A stretch of 64,000 nucleotides of DNA, taken from assembly GCF_002019705.1 (NCBI RefSeq), contig NZ_KV917377.1, forward strand, positions 1,238,565 through 1,302,564, written 5' to 3'. This document shows, one piece after another, positions 42,665 through 54,125 of the stretch (position 1 is the stretch's first letter; each line of letters starts with the position of its first letter). This DNA is from Shouchella patagoniensis (GTDB taxonomy: Bacteria > Bacillota > Bacilli > Bacillales > Bacillaceae_D). The notes under the pieces are model-generated. The model saw only the letters and a list, made by a program, of their open reading frames with translations, ran no database searches and was not told the origin of the DNA. The translations under genes and the position numbers were made by a program.

Positions 42665-44434
42665 TTAAGATTGCATATGTCGTTTAGGGAATGACACTAT
42701 AAAGGTCGTCCCAATCCCTTCTTCACTTTCTACTTCTAATTTCGCAAAGTGAGCTTCTGCTAAGTGTTTAACAATTGCCAACCCTAATCCCGTACCACCT
42801 GAATTACGACTTCTTGCACGATCAACTCGATAAAAACGTTCAAAGATCCGTTGTGTTTCCTGAGGTTGTATACCAATCCCAGTGTCTTTTACTTGAAGTT
42901 CAACCGCTTCTTTTTTCTCTATCAACGATACCTCAACACTTCCACCTGACTGCGTATAAGCAATCGCATTGGTCACCAAATTGAGAATAATTTGTTTTAA
43001 CCTTTGAGCATCGCCCTCAATGATTGAACTCCCCGTTTCCTTTACTGATAAATCCATTTCTTTTTCTACAGCTTTTGAATCAAGTAAAGCCATTGCTTCT
43101 TCCGTAATCTCCCGTAAAGAAATTTGTTCTACATTCAATTGAAACTGCGCATTTTCAATTTTTGATAATTCAAGTAGATCAATAATTAACATTTGCAGTC
43201 GATCACTTTCTTTCCAAATAATCTCCGAAAATTGCTTTGATGCGACAGGGTCAGCAAGCGCCCCATCAATAAGTGTTTCAGCAAACCCTTTAATGGATGT
43301 TACTGGTGTTTTTAACTCATGAGATACATTAGCAACAAAATCTTTACGTACTTGTTCAAGCTTTTTTTGTTCGGTGATGTCATGAAGAACAACCGTCACC
43401 CCTCTAAGTCGACCAGACTTCGCTAAAACAGGAGCACCATAAACATCGTATACCTTCGTAATATAATTTTCAGTCCAATTAATTTGACTGCGCTGCTTCT
43501 TTTCAGTCATATAAACCGATTGCAAGAATGAAATTAGTCCTTGACTTGGCAGTACCTCATAATATGGTTTGCCGATAAGCTCTTTGCTTGTGACACGAAA
43601 GACTTGTTCTGTCGTTTGATTCACGAGTTCAACATCGCCTCTAACGTTCATAAACAATAGAGCGCTCCCCATATGGTCTATTAATGCAGCCATCTGCTCC
43701 TGCTGGGTTTGATGACGCCGCGAGAGTTGTTGTAAATTATAAGCTAATACATTTATCGACCTACCAAGAAGTCCTAACTCTTTATGCTGGTCTTCATATG
43801 TGCGCGTATTATAATCACCTTCGGCCAATCGAATGGCAGCTTTAGTAGCGTCATCAATTGGTCGAATAATTTGTTTCGTTATTCGAGCAATGAGCAATAA
43901 AATAATCAAAAAAGCTACGATAAAACTAACAGCCATGACCGTCCATACCATTTGGTTCATTTCATTAAATGACTCAATCGATAATCCAACGCGAACATAA
44001 CCAACAAGCTGTTCATCTATATGCAATGGCAGCGCATAATACAATAGATCGGCGCCTATCGTTTCGCTAAAACGTAATTCTGGTTCATCATCTGTTAGTG
44101 CACGCTGGATTTCAGGGCGATCAATATGGTTTTCCATTTCATTTGGGTTGGCCCATGAATCGCCGAGTACTGTACCATTCTCATCTAAAATAGTAATTCG
44201 AGCTTCAAACAACTCTCCCACTTCTCGGGCGACACGTTCAGCTTCTTCTCGTTCTGGAAAACCATCCTCAAGCACTGCCCAAGATGTCAAAGCTGTTTCA
44301 CTTTTCATACGATCCGAAACAAAATCATGATACCGCTCATTTGACCATGCACCTAGCGTTACCCCCAGTGCCAGTAAAACAATTGTTACAACAAGCATGA
44401 TGCTAAAAATAAATCGATTACGAAGCTTATTCAT
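42665..44434 (-). CDS. phoR: Sensor histidine kinase PhoR
   Basis: PhoR senses phosphate limitation and phosphorylates PhoP. The 589 residues include two membrane spans (9-29 and 164-184) around an extracytoplasmic sensor, a HAMP segment (about 185-237), a PAS domain (about 250-350), HisKA with the phosphorylated H373 in NVSHELKTP, and an ATPase domain (DTGIGIQPQE; GGTGLGLAIV). It overlaps phoP by eight bases. Position between polA and mdh matches B. subtilis. Confidence 0.94.
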   Translation of the reverse strand: MNKLRNRFIFSIMLVVTIVLLALGVTLGAWSNERYHDFVSDRMKSETALTSWAVLEDGFPEREEAERVAREVGELFEARITILDENGTVLGDSWANPNEMENHIDRPEIQRALTDDEPELRFSETIGADLLYYALPLHIDEQLVGYVRVGLSIESFNEMNQMVWTVMAVSFIVAFLIILLLIARITKQIIRPIDDATKAAIRLAEGDYNTRTYEDQHKELGLLGRSINVLAYNLQQLSRRHQTQQEQMAALIDHMGSALLFMNVRGDVELVNQTTEQVFRVTSKELIGKPYYEVLPSQGLISFLQSVYMTEKKQRSQINWTENYITKVYDVYGAPVLAKSGRLRGVTVVLHDITEQKKLEQVRKDFVANVSHELKTPVTSIKGFAETLIDGALADPVASKQFSEIIWKESDRLQMLIIDLLELSKIENAQFQLNVEQISLREITEEAMALLDSKAVEKEMDLSVKETGSSIIEGDAQRLKQIILNLVTNAIAYTQSGGSVEVSLIEKKEAVELQVKDTGIGIQPQETQRIFERFYRVDRARSRNSGGTGLGLAIVKHLAEAHFAKLEVESEEGIGTTFIVSFPKRHMQS

Positions 44435-45146
44435 TCTCTATCGGTTCTTCCAGCTTATATCCAAGTCCTCTTATCGTCTTTATATAAATTGGTTTTTTTG
44501 CATTTGGTTCAATTTTCTCGCGTAAATGACTAATATGAACATCTACAATCCTTGTATCACCAACAAATTCATAATTCCAAACTGCATTTAGCAATTGATC
44601 TCTTGTTAGAACTCTGCCCTTATGTTCAGCTAAATAAACAAGTAATTCAAATTCTTTAGGTGTAAGAGTTAATAATTTCTGCTTCACATACACCTCATAG
44701 TTATCAGGATAAATCGTCAAGTCTTTAATGACTTTTCCTTTACCCTTTACTGCCACATCGTCTTTTGACGCTTGAGTTTGATCAACCCTGCGTAAAATAG
44801 CTCGAACTCTAGCAGCAACTTCACGTGGTGAAAATGGCTTGGTCATATAATCATCGGCACCTAACTCTAAGCCTAACACTTTGTCAAATTCATCATCTTT
44901 AGCAGTTAGCATTAAAATGGGGACAAAAATTTGTTCTTGTCTTAAATGACGACAAACATCCATCCCATCCATGTTTGGCAACATTAAATCCAAAATAATT
45001 AAATCAAAAGGTACTTCTTTCGCTCGTTCAAATCCAGCGAGCCCATCCATTTTTGTTTCAACTTCAAATCCGGCTTGCTCCAAGTTATATTGAAGCAATG
45101 TTGAAATTGAAGGTTCATCATCTACAACTAAAATGCGTTTGGCCAT
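44427..45146 (-). CDS. phoP: Response regulator PhoP
   Basis: This 239-residue OmpR-family regulator has a receiver domain with D53 (LIILDLMLPNMDG) and K105 region (YMTKPFSPRE), and a winged-helix DNA-binding domain (LTPKEFELLVYLAEHKGRVLTRDQL). It would control the phosphate starvation regulon. GGGGTGTAAGAAGC precedes the ATG. An extended -10 (TGC TATACT) lies about 60 bases upstream on the minus strand. Confidence 0.95.
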   Translation of the reverse strand: MAKRILVVDDEPSISTLLQYNLEQAGFEVETKMDGLAGFERAKEVPFDLIILDLMLPNMDGMDVCRHLRQEQIFVPILMLTAKDDEFDKVLGLELGADDYMTKPFSPREVAARVRAILRRVDQTQASKDDVAVKGKGKVIKDLTIYPDNYEVYVKQKLLTLTPKEFELLVYLAEHKGRVLTRDQLLNAVWNYEFVGDTRIVDVHISHLREKIEPNAKKPIYIKTIRGLGYKLEEPIENE

Positions 45147-45225
45147 AAGTGCTTCTTACACCCCTTATTCAATGGTTTGAACGGTCTCTCTCTCTCTACT
45201 TTTGAGTATAGCAGACTTTCTTCAG

Positions 45226-45672
45226 TTAGACCTCACTATCTGGCAAAATGACTCGATGAGGAACAGGTGAATTTAACACGGTAGACGTATTAATCGTTCC
45301 ATAAGGGATAAGTCGATCAATTAATTTCCGCATACTATTAACATCGGAAACCGCTGCCTTGATAAAATAACTAACTTCACCAGTTACTCGATGGCATTCA
45401 ATAATCTCGTGCTCTCTTTTTACCATATCCTCAAATTCGTTTAGTGATACTTTCAATCCACTTACTTGAATGAGCAATAATATATTTTTCCCAATATTTT
45501 TTAATGATACTCTCGCCGAAAAACCTTCAATTACACCTTTTTCTTGAAGTCTTAACAATCGCTCGGACATGCTTGGTCGACTTAGCGATAGCTCCTTTGA
45601 TAATTCACTAATTGTCATTCGCGCATTTTCTTGCAGAAGCTTAAGTATGTCGCGATCCATTTTATCCATCAC
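45226..45672 (-). CDS. Lrp/AsnC family transcriptional regulator
   Basis: The 148-residue protein has the N-terminal helix-turn-helix (MDKMDRDILKLLQENARMTISELSKELSLSRPSMSERLLRL) and the RAM effector-binding domain (ECHRVTGEVSYFIKAAV). It probably binds an amino acid or similar ligand. It is transcribed divergently from a YitT-type membrane protein gene, which may be its target. The starting residue is either of the first methionines. Confidence 0.9.
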   Translation of the reverse strand: MMDKMDRDILKLLQENARMTISELSKELSLSRPSMSERLLRLQEKGVIEGFSARVSLKNIGKNILLLIQVSGLKVSLNEFEDMVKREHEIIECHRVTGEVSYFIKAAVSDVNSMRKLIDRLIPYGTINTSTVLNSPVPHRVILPDSEV

Positions 45673-45818
45673 TATTCACCTTTTCCAAATTGAATCAAAA
45701 ACTCAATAATTCCCTTCATTTATTAAACCATAAATAAGAAGATCCTACTAGTTGATATGCAAAAGACTTTAAATGTCTTATAAGATTATAGTAATAATAG
45801 ATAAAAGGTGATTTGCAG

Positions 45819-46442
45819 ATGATTCATACAAAAAAAGTCATGGCCATTTTTGCGGGTTGTGTACTCGCAGCATGTGGCATCTTATTGCTTCGACACGCTG
45901 GTTTAGTCACTGGTGGAACAGCAGGTCTAACACTTAGTCTCTCCTATATTTTTAATCTCCCCTTTGCACTTTTATTTTTCCTAGTAAACATACCGTTTTA
46001 CGTCTTTTCAGTAATGCGCATGGGGTTATCTTTTACGATTGTCACTGCTTTATCAGTCACAACTCTTTCTCTTTTAACCGCGATTGATAGTTACTTACCT
46101 GCATTTTCTGTCCCTATGTTTGCAGGCTCTGTTTTTGGAGGTTTACTAATTGGCATCGGTTTAACTATACTCTTTCAAAACCAGGCTTCACTTGGTGGCG
46201 CTAATATTCTTGCCTTGTTCCTTCAAAAGAAATCAGGCTTTGACCCTGGTAAGACAAATTTAATTTTTGATGCCATTGTCGTTACATTAAGTTTTTTAAC
46301 GATCGGTTTCATTCATGGACTATTTTCGATATTGTCGATTTTAATTATTTCAAAAGTTATTAGCCTGTTTAAACAAAGCTTTGTAAAAAAAGAAAACATA
46401 ATAAAAGTCAAAAAATCAACCGTAGCGGAAGCTAGCGCTTAA
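45819..46442 (+). CDS. YitT-type (DUF161) membrane protein
   Basis: The 207-residue protein has six predicted membrane spans and the repeated pattern RHAGLVTGGTAGLTLSLSYI (about 22-41) and FQNQASLGGANILALFLQKK, typical of the YitT/YczE family whose N-terminal membrane part is DUF161. It lacks the C-terminal DUF2179 domain of full YitT proteins, ending in a basic tail. Function is unknown. ATG at 45819 has AAAGGTG at nine bases. It is divergent from the Lrp gene; the 145-base gap holds an AAGAC...GTCTT inverted repeat. Confidence 0.72.
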   Translation: MIHTKKVMAIFAGCVLAACGILLLRHAGLVTGGTAGLTLSLSYIFNLPFALLFFLVNIPFYVFSVMRMGLSFTIVTALSVTTLSLLTAIDSYLPAFSVPMFAGSVFGGLLIGIGLTILFQNQASLGGANILALFLQKKSGFDPGKTNLIFDAIVVTLSFLTIGFIHGLFSILSILIISKVISLFKQSFVKKENIIKVKKSTVAEASA

Positions 46443-46697
46443 TTAACTTTACATGTGAAAAACAGCATTTACGTTATATCCATTCTTTCATCAAACGATT
46501 AAAGAAAACGAAGATAGCAAAACACTCCCTCATCATAATGTCTACAAGAAACCAGTTCCAGGTTAAAGCGTCCTCCCATACCTTGCTTTACGTTTATTCG
46601 TTTCAACAGTTTAACATTTCCATAAATACCTGAAAGTCACTCTTACTGTTGCAAATTTCTTCTAACCTAATATGCTTTCTTCAAAATGATTAGTAAA
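46443..46697. other. Intergenic stretch without recognisable gene
   Basis: No open frame with a ribosome binding site and no clear hairpin with a T tract was seen in these about 250 bases between the plus-strand YitT-type gene and the mdh terminator. A TAAAGC...GCTTTA repeat with a loop of about 17 bases is present near 46563. Confidence 0.4.
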
Positions 46698-46735
46698 AAA
46701 CCTCTCCTGCAAAATTGCAGAAGAGGTTTATCATC
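46696..46735 (-). terminator. Terminator of citZ-icd-mdh
   Basis: AAACCTCTCCTGCAA and its complement around an AATT loop form a hairpin with one mismatch; minus-strand transcription continues into TTTTTTACT. Confidence 0.8.
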
Positions 46736-46737
46736 TA

Positions 46738-47682
46738 TTAAGCTGTTGGCAATGCTTCCATTACATCACGAACGGATTTTGCAGATTTTTCAAGCTGTGC
46801 TTTTTCTTCCTCTGTCAACTCCAGCTCAATGATTTTTTCAATCCCATCGCCGCCAAGAATGGTTGGAACACCAAGGTATAAATCAGTTTGTCCATATTCG
46901 CCTTCAAGGTATGCAATTGTAGGAATAACGCGCTTCTTGTCTTTTAAGATCGCTTCAACCATTTGCGTAAGCGATGCAGCTGGAGCGTAATAAGCGCTAC
47001 CGTTGCCTAAAAGTCCAACAATTTCTCCGCCACCTTTACGTGTCCGCTCAACAATTTCTTCTAAGCGTTCTGGAGAAATCAATGTAGAAAGCGGTACCCC
47101 CCCAGCTGCTGAATAACGAATAAGTGGTACCATATCATCACCATGGCCTCCTAGCACAAAACCTGTGATGTCTTCAACAGACAAGTTTAGTTCTTGAGCG
47201 ATAAAGGTCCGAAAACGCGCTGTATCCAGCACACCAGACTGGCCAATCACACGGTTCTTTTCAAAACCCGATTCTTTATAAACCGTATACGTCATGGCGT
47301 CAGCAGGATTTGTTAAGACAATGATATAGCAATTTGGAGAATGCTTAACCACTTCTTTTGTGACAGCCTTCATAATCTTTGCGTTAGTCGCAACTAAATC
47401 ATCGCGGCTCATGCCTGGCTTGCGAGCTATACCCGCAGTTATGACAACAACATCCGAATCTTTTGTATCCTCATAGCTAGATGTTCCAACAACATTGGAA
47501 TCAACACCTTGAACTGGAGTAGATTCCATCATATCAAGTGCTTTCCCTTTTGTTGGACCTTCCATGTCGGGGATGTCAACTAAAACAACGTCCCCTAGCT
47601 CTTTTTGGGCGACCATTAGCGCAGTTGTTGCGCCAGTGAAACCTCCACCAATTACAGAAACTTTTCTTCGTTTAATTGCCAT
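46738..47682 (-). CDS. mdh: Malate dehydrogenase
   Basis: The 314-residue LDH-type malate dehydrogenase oxidises malate to oxaloacetate with NAD. It has the nucleotide loop [10 protein letters not shown] (about 12-21), [11 protein letters not shown] with substrate-binding Arg, LTNPADAMT and the catalytic histidine in [10 protein letters not shown] (about 176-185). It is the last gene of citZ-icd-mdh. Confidence 0.97.
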   Translation of the reverse strand: MAIKRRKVSVIGGGFTGATTALMVAQKELGDVVLVDIPDMEGPTKGKALDMMESTPVQGVDSNVVGTSSYEDTKDSDVVVITAGIARKPGMSRDDLVATNAKIMKAVTKEVVKHSPNCYIIVLTNPADAMTYTVYKESGFEKNRVIGQSGVLDTARFRTFIAQELNLSVEDITGFVLGGHGDDMVPLIRYSAAGGVPLSTLISPERLEEIVERTRKGGGEIVGLLGNGSAYYAPAASLTQMVEAILKDKKRVIPTIAYLEGEYGQTDLYLGVPTILGGDGIEKIIELELTEEEKAQLEKSAKSVRDVMEALPTA

Positions 47683-47732
47683 GCCAAAACACTCCTCAAC
47701 GTATAGTGGATCTCATTCTTCAGATGATAGAT

Positions 47733-48998
47733 TTATAGATTTTTAATCAATTCGTCTGCAAATCCAGAGCACGATACTTCGGTAGCTCCGTCCATTAGAC
47801 GAGCGAAGTCATAAGTAACAACTTTGCTTGCGATTGTTTTATCCATAGAACCCATGATCAAGTCAGCCGCTTCTGTCCAACCTAAGTGACGAAGAAGCAA
47901 GTCTCCTGATAAAAGAACTGACGATGGATTCACTTTATCAAGACCAGCATATTTAGGAGCCGTTCCGTGAGTTGCTTCAAAAATCGCATGCCCTGTATCG
48001 TAATTAATATTTGCTCCTGGAGCAATACCAATTCCGCCAACTTGTGCAGCAAGAGCATCCGATACATAATCACCATTCAAATTCATTGTTGCAACAACAT
48101 CAAACTCTTTTGGACGAGTCAAGATTTGCTGTAAGAAGATATCAGCAATTGAATCTTTTACGATAATTTTGCCAGCTGCTTCTGCTTGACTTTGAGCTTT
48201 ATCAGCTGCTTCACGTCCGCTTTCTTCAACAATTTTATCGTATTCTGCCCATGTAAACACTTTTTCACCGAACTCACGCTCAGCAAGATCATAACCCCAG
48301 CTCTTAAAAGCACCTTCAGTAAACTTCATAATGTTCCCTTTATGCACAAGGGTAACGCTCTTACGACCTTCATCAAGAGCATATTGAATTGCTGAACGTA
48401 CTAGGCGTTCTGTTCCTTCTTTAGATACTGGTTTAACACCAATTCCGGAAGTTTCAGGGAAACGAATGTTTTTAGCGCCTAACTCATCTTGAAGGAAAGA
48501 AATTAATTTTTTCACTTCATCAGAGCCTTCTTTAAATTCAATACCTGCATAAATATCTTCTGTATTCTCACGGAAAATAACCATGTTTGTATCTTCAGGG
48601 CGCTTAACTGGAGAAGGCACACCTGTAAAGTAACGAACTGGACGCAAGCATGTATAAAGATCAAGTTCTTGACGAAGCGCTACATTTAAAGAACGAATTC
48701 CCCCACCAATAGGTGTTGTTAAAGGACCTTTGATAGCAATTAAGTACTCACGCACAGCATCTAATGTTTCCGCTGGTAGCCATTCACCTGTTTGGTTGTA
48801 TGCTTTTTCTCCTGCTAAAATTTCTTTCCAGTGAATTTTACGCTCACCATTGTATGCTTTCTCCACCGCTGCATCAAGTACACGAGAAGCTGCCGCCCAA
48901 ATATCTGGACCCGTTCCATCTCCTTCAATAAATGGGACAATCGGTTCATTCGGTACATTTAATACACCATTAGTTGTTTGGATTTTTTCTGCTGCCAT
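47733..48998 (-). CDS. icd: Isocitrate dehydrogenase (NADP)
   Basis: The 421-residue enzyme converts isocitrate to 2-oxoglutarate with NADP. It has [14 protein letters not shown] (about 21), the substrate loop [24 protein letters not shown] and the NADP region [21 protein letters not shown] (about 330). ATG at 48998 is chosen, with GGAGG eight bases before; a GTG/ATG further upstream at 49013 would include that site. Follows citZ by 57 bases with a hairpin between. Confidence 0.97.
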   Translation of the reverse strand: MAAEKIQTTNGVLNVPNEPIVPFIEGDGTGPDIWAAASRVLDAAVEKAYNGERKIHWKEILAGEKAYNQTGEWLPAETLDAVREYLIAIKGPLTTPIGGGIRSLNVALRQELDLYTCLRPVRYFTGVPSPVKRPEDTNMVIFRENTEDIYAGIEFKEGSDEVKKLISFLQDELGAKNIRFPETSGIGVKPVSKEGTERLVRSAIQYALDEGRKSVTLVHKGNIMKFTEGAFKSWGYDLAEREFGEKVFTWAEYDKIVEESGREAADKAQSQAEAAGKIIVKDSIADIFLQQILTRPKEFDVVATMNLNGDYVSDALAAQVGGIGIAPGANINYDTGHAIFEATHGTAPKYAGLDKVNPSSVLLSGDLLLRHLGWTEAADLIMGSMDKTIASKVVTYDFARLMDGATEVSCSGFADELIKNL

Positions 48999-49026
48999 TC
49001 TTATTACCTCCATTTGTCTTATTATG

Positions 49027-49049
49027 TAGAACGGAATCGCTCCGCTCTA
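49027..49049 (-). repeat. Hairpin between citZ and icd
   Basis: On the minus strand TAGAGCGGA and TTCCGTTCTA form nine pairs with a small loop but without a T tract. It may be a processing or stability element within the operon transcript. Confidence 0.4.
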
Positions 49050-49055
49050 AGAAAA

Positions 49056-50171
49056 TTAGCGCGATTCTACCGATACATAATTGCGCTTATTCGGACCTAC
49101 ATACTCAGCACGAGGACGAATTAAACGGTTATTTGAATACTGCTCCAAGATATGAGCTAGCCATCCAGAAGTACGGCTCACAGCAAAAATCGGTGTGAAC
49201 AGGTCGTGTTTAATCCCAAGACTATGGTATACAGTTGCGGAATAAAAATCAACGTTTGGCAACAAGCCCTTTTCTTTAGTGATCATTTCCTCTATCTGTA
49301 AAGACATATCGTACCATTTTGACTCTTTGACCACTTCTGTTAATTGATTTGACATATCACGTAAATGTTTTGCACGCGGATCACCATTTTTATAAACGCG
49401 GTGACCAAAACCCATAACCTTCTCTTTGTTATCTAAAGCTTTGCGTAAATAAGGTTCAACATTTTCCGGTTCACCAATCTCCAAAAGCATATTCATTACA
49501 GCCTCGTTTGCTCCACCGTGGAGAGGTCCTTTTAAAGCACCAATTGCAGCAGTCAAACCTGAATATACATCAGACAGTGTTGCAACGCAGACACGCGCTG
49601 TAAATGTTGATGCATTAAGCTCATGATCAGCATGAAGAACGAGGGCTTTGTTAAACGCTTCGACAGAAAGCTCATCTGGCTCTTCTCCATTTAACATGTA
49701 AAGGAAGTTAGCTGCAAATGACAATTCTTTTTTAGGCTGTACCGGTTCTTTACCAGAACGAATACGCTCAAAACCCGTAACAATTGTCGGAATTTTAGCC
49801 TGAAGTTTAATTGCTTTTTTGTAATTATCTTCTTCATTCATTTCTTCTGCGTTTTCATCAAATAGACCAAGCGTCGAAATTGCGGTGCGTAACGCAGCCA
49901 TTGGGTGGACTTTGTTAATTGGATAGGCTTTCATTTGAGTGAAAATTTCTTCAGGCACACCTGCTTCAGAAGCAAGTTCATTTGAAAACGATTTCAATTC
50001 TTTTTGGGACGGAAGTTCACCATTCCAAAGTAAATAAATCACTTCTTCAAAACTTGCATTATTAGCTAAATCATCAATACCATACCCTTGGTATGTTAAT
50101 TCATCATCAATGATCGAGCTTACGCTAGACTGTGTTGCAACAATACCTTCTAAACCACGAGTTGTAGTCAC
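49056..50171 (-). CDS. citZ: Citrate synthase
   Basis: Citrate synthase condenses oxaloacetate and acetyl-CoA. The 371 residues carry LHADHELNASTFTARV (about 185), the catalytic His in GPLHGGANEAV (about 220) and GFGHRVYKNGDPRAKHL (about 258), plus the Asp-containing FYSATVYHSLGI. It is the first gene of citZ-icd-mdh. The start is GTG at 50171, after AAGGAGAGATATAG. No cre or CcpC box was made out with confidence in the 96 bases upstream. Confidence 0.97.
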   Translation of the reverse strand: MTTTRGLEGIVATQSSVSSIIDDELTYQGYGIDDLANNASFEEVIYLLWNGELPSQKELKSFSNELASEAGVPEEIFTQMKAYPINKVHPMAALRTAISTLGLFDENAEEMNEEDNYKKAIKLQAKIPTIVTGFERIRSGKEPVQPKKELSFAANFLYMLNGEEPDELSVEAFNKALVLHADHELNASTFTARVCVATLSDVYSGLTAAIGALKGPLHGGANEAVMNMLLEIGEPENVEPYLRKALDNKEKVMGFGHRVYKNGDPRAKHLRDMSNQLTEVVKESKWYDMSLQIEEMITKEKGLLPNVDFYSATVYHSLGIKHDLFTPIFAVSRTSGWLAHILEQYSNNRLIRPRAEYVGPNKRNYVSVESR

Positions 50172-50267
50172 CTATATCTCTCCTTTTCTCTCAAAAATCC
50201 TCCACCGGCGTACAGTTTCCAAGTGAAGCGGATACGCAATCAACGCGAACGTGTTTGCGCACTCTCC

Positions 50268-50741
50268 TTACCCCCCTAATTGTGAGAAGAACTGTATGGC
50301 ACGCATTACTAAATAAGCAATACCTGCCCCAATTAAAGGGCCTACCGCAACACCATTAAAAAGCGCAACGGCTATAATGGTACCAAATACAAGCGCTGCA
50401 GTAATATGTGGATCATTTTCCAGCAAATCAAGACCGCTTGCAGCCACTAATGCTACGGCTATGCCGCTCCCTAATGCCACCCATGCGTATAACGATTTTG
50501 TTGCTTCGCCAAGCTGCTTAAAGCCGATATCGCCAGTGGCAATTGGCGTTAATACAGCGATGGTAATAATGGTGACACCTATAGAAATTCCTTTTGTTTG
50601 TATAAGAGGAAACGCTTTATCGCCAATCCCTGTCCATTTTATAATGAGCAGAACAGCAATTGCAATCATAAGAGATTGGTTTTTAGCAATTAGTGCAATT
50701 ACCATTAGCAATAGCAAAAACAGCGATGCTTGAGATATCAA
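50268..50741 (-). CDS. ytwI: DUF441 family membrane protein YtwI
   Basis: The 157-residue protein has about five membrane spans and the DUF441 features LLMVIALIAKNQSLMIAIAVLLI and KGISIGVTIITIAVLTPIATG. Function is unknown. Position between fxsA and citZ equals B. subtilis ytwI. The start is TTG at 50741, after GGGAGGAATAGAACG. Confidence 0.85.
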   Translation of the reverse strand: MISQASLFLLLLMVIALIAKNQSLMIAIAVLLIIKWTGIGDKAFPLIQTKGISIGVTIITIAVLTPIATGDIGFKQLGEATKSLYAWVALGSGIAVALVAASGLDLLENDPHITAALVFGTIIAVALFNGVAVGPLIGAGIAYLVMRAIQFFSQLGG

Positions 50742-50826
50742 CGTTCTATTCCTCCCTACAACCTAGGCACTTCATATAATACCACAAATTCAAAAATACG
50801 GCTATATCCAGCAAAATAAGACAAGT

Positions 50827-51222
50827 TTAGCGCCTGCGGATAACAACGAAATTCCCTTTTGTAATCATCGCGTGAGCAAGCTTTAGCAGTGCAGCTTTTA
50901 CAATTGTTCTTGTCCAAGGTAATAATATGATTAACCCCATCATATCCGTTAAGAATCCAGGTAAGACCAACAAAGCGCCCCCAACAAAAATACACACACC
51001 ATCTAATAAGACTTGACTCGGGACTTGATTTTTTTGCATTTGCAACTGAGCTAAACGTAACGTTTGTAAACCCTGTCTTTTTGCAAACAACACACCAACA
51101 ACACTTGTCAATAGCATCAACAGCAAAGTTGGCCATACCCCCAACCAATTCACAAACAAGACAATTAATGTTAATTCAATGAGTGGAACTGCAATTACGG
51201 TGGCCAAAAATAATTTTTTCAT
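50827..51222 (-). CDS. fxsA: FxsA family membrane protein
   Basis: The 131-residue protein has about four hydrophobic segments and the FxsA features PLIELTLIVLFVNWLGVWPTL and LLVLPGFLTDMMGLIILLPW. In E. coli FxsA (the suppressor of F exclusion of phage T7) is an inner-membrane protein; the role in Bacillus is unknown. It follows pyk by 60 bases, behind the pyk terminator. Confidence 0.88.
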   Translation of the reverse strand: MKKLFLATVIAVPLIELTLIVLFVNWLGVWPTLLLMLLTSVVGVLFAKRQGLQTLRLAQLQMQKNQVPSQVLLDGVCIFVGGALLVLPGFLTDMMGLIILLPWTRTIVKAALLKLAHAMITKGNFVVIRRR

Positions 51223-51248
51223 CTTTGCCCCTCACTTTCAATAACTAG

Positions 51249-51280
51249 AAAAAAGGAGAGGAAGACCCTCTCCTTTTCTT
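51249..51280 (-). terminator. Terminator of pfkA-pyk
   Basis: GGAGAGG (51255-51261) and CCTCTCC (51267-51273) with flanking A and T tracts; the minus strand ends in TTTTTTC. Confidence 0.8.
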
Positions 51281-51282
51281 TA

Positions 51283-53037
51283 TTATAATACACGTGCGTG
51301 ACCACTGTAAATGTTTCCGGTCACACTGTCGACTGTCACTTCATCACCATCTTTAAATAGTTCTAAAGCCTCTTCAACTCCAACAATGACAGGCGTGCTT
51401 AAATTTAAACCAACAACAGCCGCGTGAGAAGTTAATCCACCTTCAACTGTAATAACTGCGACAGCTTTTTCAAAAGCCTCTATCATGTCTTTATCTGTTG
51501 ATTTTGTAACGAGTACATCTCCTTCAGACACTTTTGCATTCGCTTCATCAGCGTTTTGGGCAATAACGACTTTGCCTGAAGCAGAACGGCGACCAATACC
51601 TTGACCTTTGGCAGCAATCTCACCAAGCATATGCACTTTCAGTAAATTTGTTGTACCAGTCTCACCAACAGGCACTCCAGCAGTAATAATAACAAGATCA
51701 CCGCGTTTTACAAAACCTGCTTTAACAGCAATATCAACTGTTCTATCAAGCATTTCATCAGTTGAACTCGCTTTTTCACCAAGCATTGATGTTACGCCCC
51801 AAACAAGAGACATTTTACGATGAGCACGTTCATTACTTGTTACTGCAAGAATCGGAGACTTTGGACGGAATTTTGATGTGATTCTCGCTGTATAACCACT
51901 TTCTGTCGCCGTAAGAATTGCAGCAGCATCCAAGTTAGACGCTGTATGGGCAACAGATTGTCCGATCGCACTTGTAATCGTTAGTTTTGCTTCACGACTC
52001 TTTTTACGAAGAATGTTGTCATAGTTAAGCGCTTGTTCTGTTCGACTTGCAATATTGTGCATCGTCTGAACAGATTCAACTGGATAATCACCAGCAGCTG
52101 TTTCACCCGATAACATGATTGCATCTGTACCATCAAAAATCGCATTCGCTACGTCACTTGCTTCAGCTCGAGTCGGACGAGGGTTGCGTTGCATCGAATC
52201 AAGCATTTGCGTTGCAGTAATGACAGGCTTCGCCAACTCATTGCTTTTCTTAATTAACAGCTTTTGTACTAGGGGAACTTCTTCAGCCGGAATCTCTACG
52301 CCTAAGTCTCCACGTGCGACCATTAAACCATCCGAAACTTCCAAAATCTCGTCGATATTGTCTACACCTTCTTGGTTTTCGATCTTAGGAATGATAGCGA
52401 TATCTGCCGCACCATTTTTTTCAAGCAATTCACGGATTTCTAGTACATCAGAAGCGCGACGTACAAACGAAGCAGCGATGAAATCAACATTTTGTTCAAC
52501 ACCAAAAACAATATCTGCTGCATCTTTATCAGTCATACCTGGTAAGTTAACACTTACATTCGGCACGTTAACACCTTTTTTGTTTTTTAATGTTCCACTG
52601 TTGTGAACAATTGTTACTAGTTCTTTTTCATGGACTTCGGTTACTTCTAAACCAATTAAACCATCGTCTAATAATAACGTACTGCCGACATGGACATCAT
52701 CTACTAAACCAGGGTAGGTAATCGAAATTTTTTCCGTTGTACCTTGTACCTCTTCCATAGATACAATAAGCTTTTGTCCTTTTACAAGTTCAATTGCTCC
52801 GCCTTCAACCGTTTGTGTGCGAATTTCCGGTCCTTTTGTATCTAATAAAATTGCAACCGTTTTTCCTGTTTGTCTAGACGCTTCTCGGATATTTTGAATG
52901 CGAGCGCCATGTTCTTCAAAATCACCATGTGAGAAATTTAATCTTGCTACATTCATTCCCGCTTCAATTAAATTCACTAACTTATCTACTGTTTCACTTG
53001 CTGGTCCGATTGTACAGACAATCTTTGTTTTACGCAT
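51283..53037 (-). CDS. pyk: Pyruvate kinase with C-terminal PEP-utilising domain
   Basis: The 584-residue enzyme makes pyruvate and ATP from PEP. It has [14 protein letters not shown] at the start, [11 protein letters not shown], the active site [17 protein letters not shown] and [17 protein letters not shown], and the allosteric C domain. An extra domain (about 480-584) with GGLTSHAAV (about 533) resembles the phospho-histidine domain of PEP synthase, usual in Bacillus Pyk. ATG at 53037 follows GGAGG at six bases; it is 21 bases after pfkA. Confidence 0.97.
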   Translation of the reverse strand: MRKTKIVCTIGPASETVDKLVNLIEAGMNVARLNFSHGDFEEHGARIQNIREASRQTGKTVAILLDTKGPEIRTQTVEGGAIELVKGQKLIVSMEEVQGTTEKISITYPGLVDDVHVGSTLLLDDGLIGLEVTEVHEKELVTIVHNSGTLKNKKGVNVPNVSVNLPGMTDKDAADIVFGVEQNVDFIAASFVRRASDVLEIRELLEKNGAADIAIIPKIENQEGVDNIDEILEVSDGLMVARGDLGVEIPAEEVPLVQKLLIKKSNELAKPVITATQMLDSMQRNPRPTRAEASDVANAIFDGTDAIMLSGETAAGDYPVESVQTMHNIASRTEQALNYDNILRKKSREAKLTITSAIGQSVAHTASNLDAAAILTATESGYTARITSKFRPKSPILAVTSNERAHRKMSLVWGVTSMLGEKASSTDEMLDRTVDIAVKAGFVKRGDLVIITAGVPVGETGTTNLLKVHMLGEIAAKGQGIGRRSASGKVVIAQNADEANAKVSEGDVLVTKSTDKDMIEAFEKAVAVITVEGGLTSHAAVVGLNLSTPVIVGVEEALELFKDGDEVTVDSVTGNIYSGHARVL

Positions 53038-53058
53038 CTTGTTCCTCCTAGGTATCAT

Positions 53059-54021
<963 letters not shown>

Positions 54022-54083
54022 TTACTCCTCCTAACACACTATATCAAAACAACATGCTTGTTTTTCTTCAGTCTCTGCATGTA

Positions 54084-54112
54084 AAGATACCACTTTGATT
54101 TCGTGAATACAA
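54084..54112 (-). promoter_or_regulatory. Promoter of pfkA-pyk
   Basis: TTGTAT (54107-54112) and TATCTT (54084-54089) are 17 bases apart on the minus strand. Confidence 0.55.
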
Positions 54113-54125
54113 GTGCTTTCCCACC

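Noticed and set aside
50756-51148. 130-residue minus-strand frame overlapping fxsA
   Set aside because: It is cysteine-rich, has no family features and lies in another frame of the clear fxsA gene.
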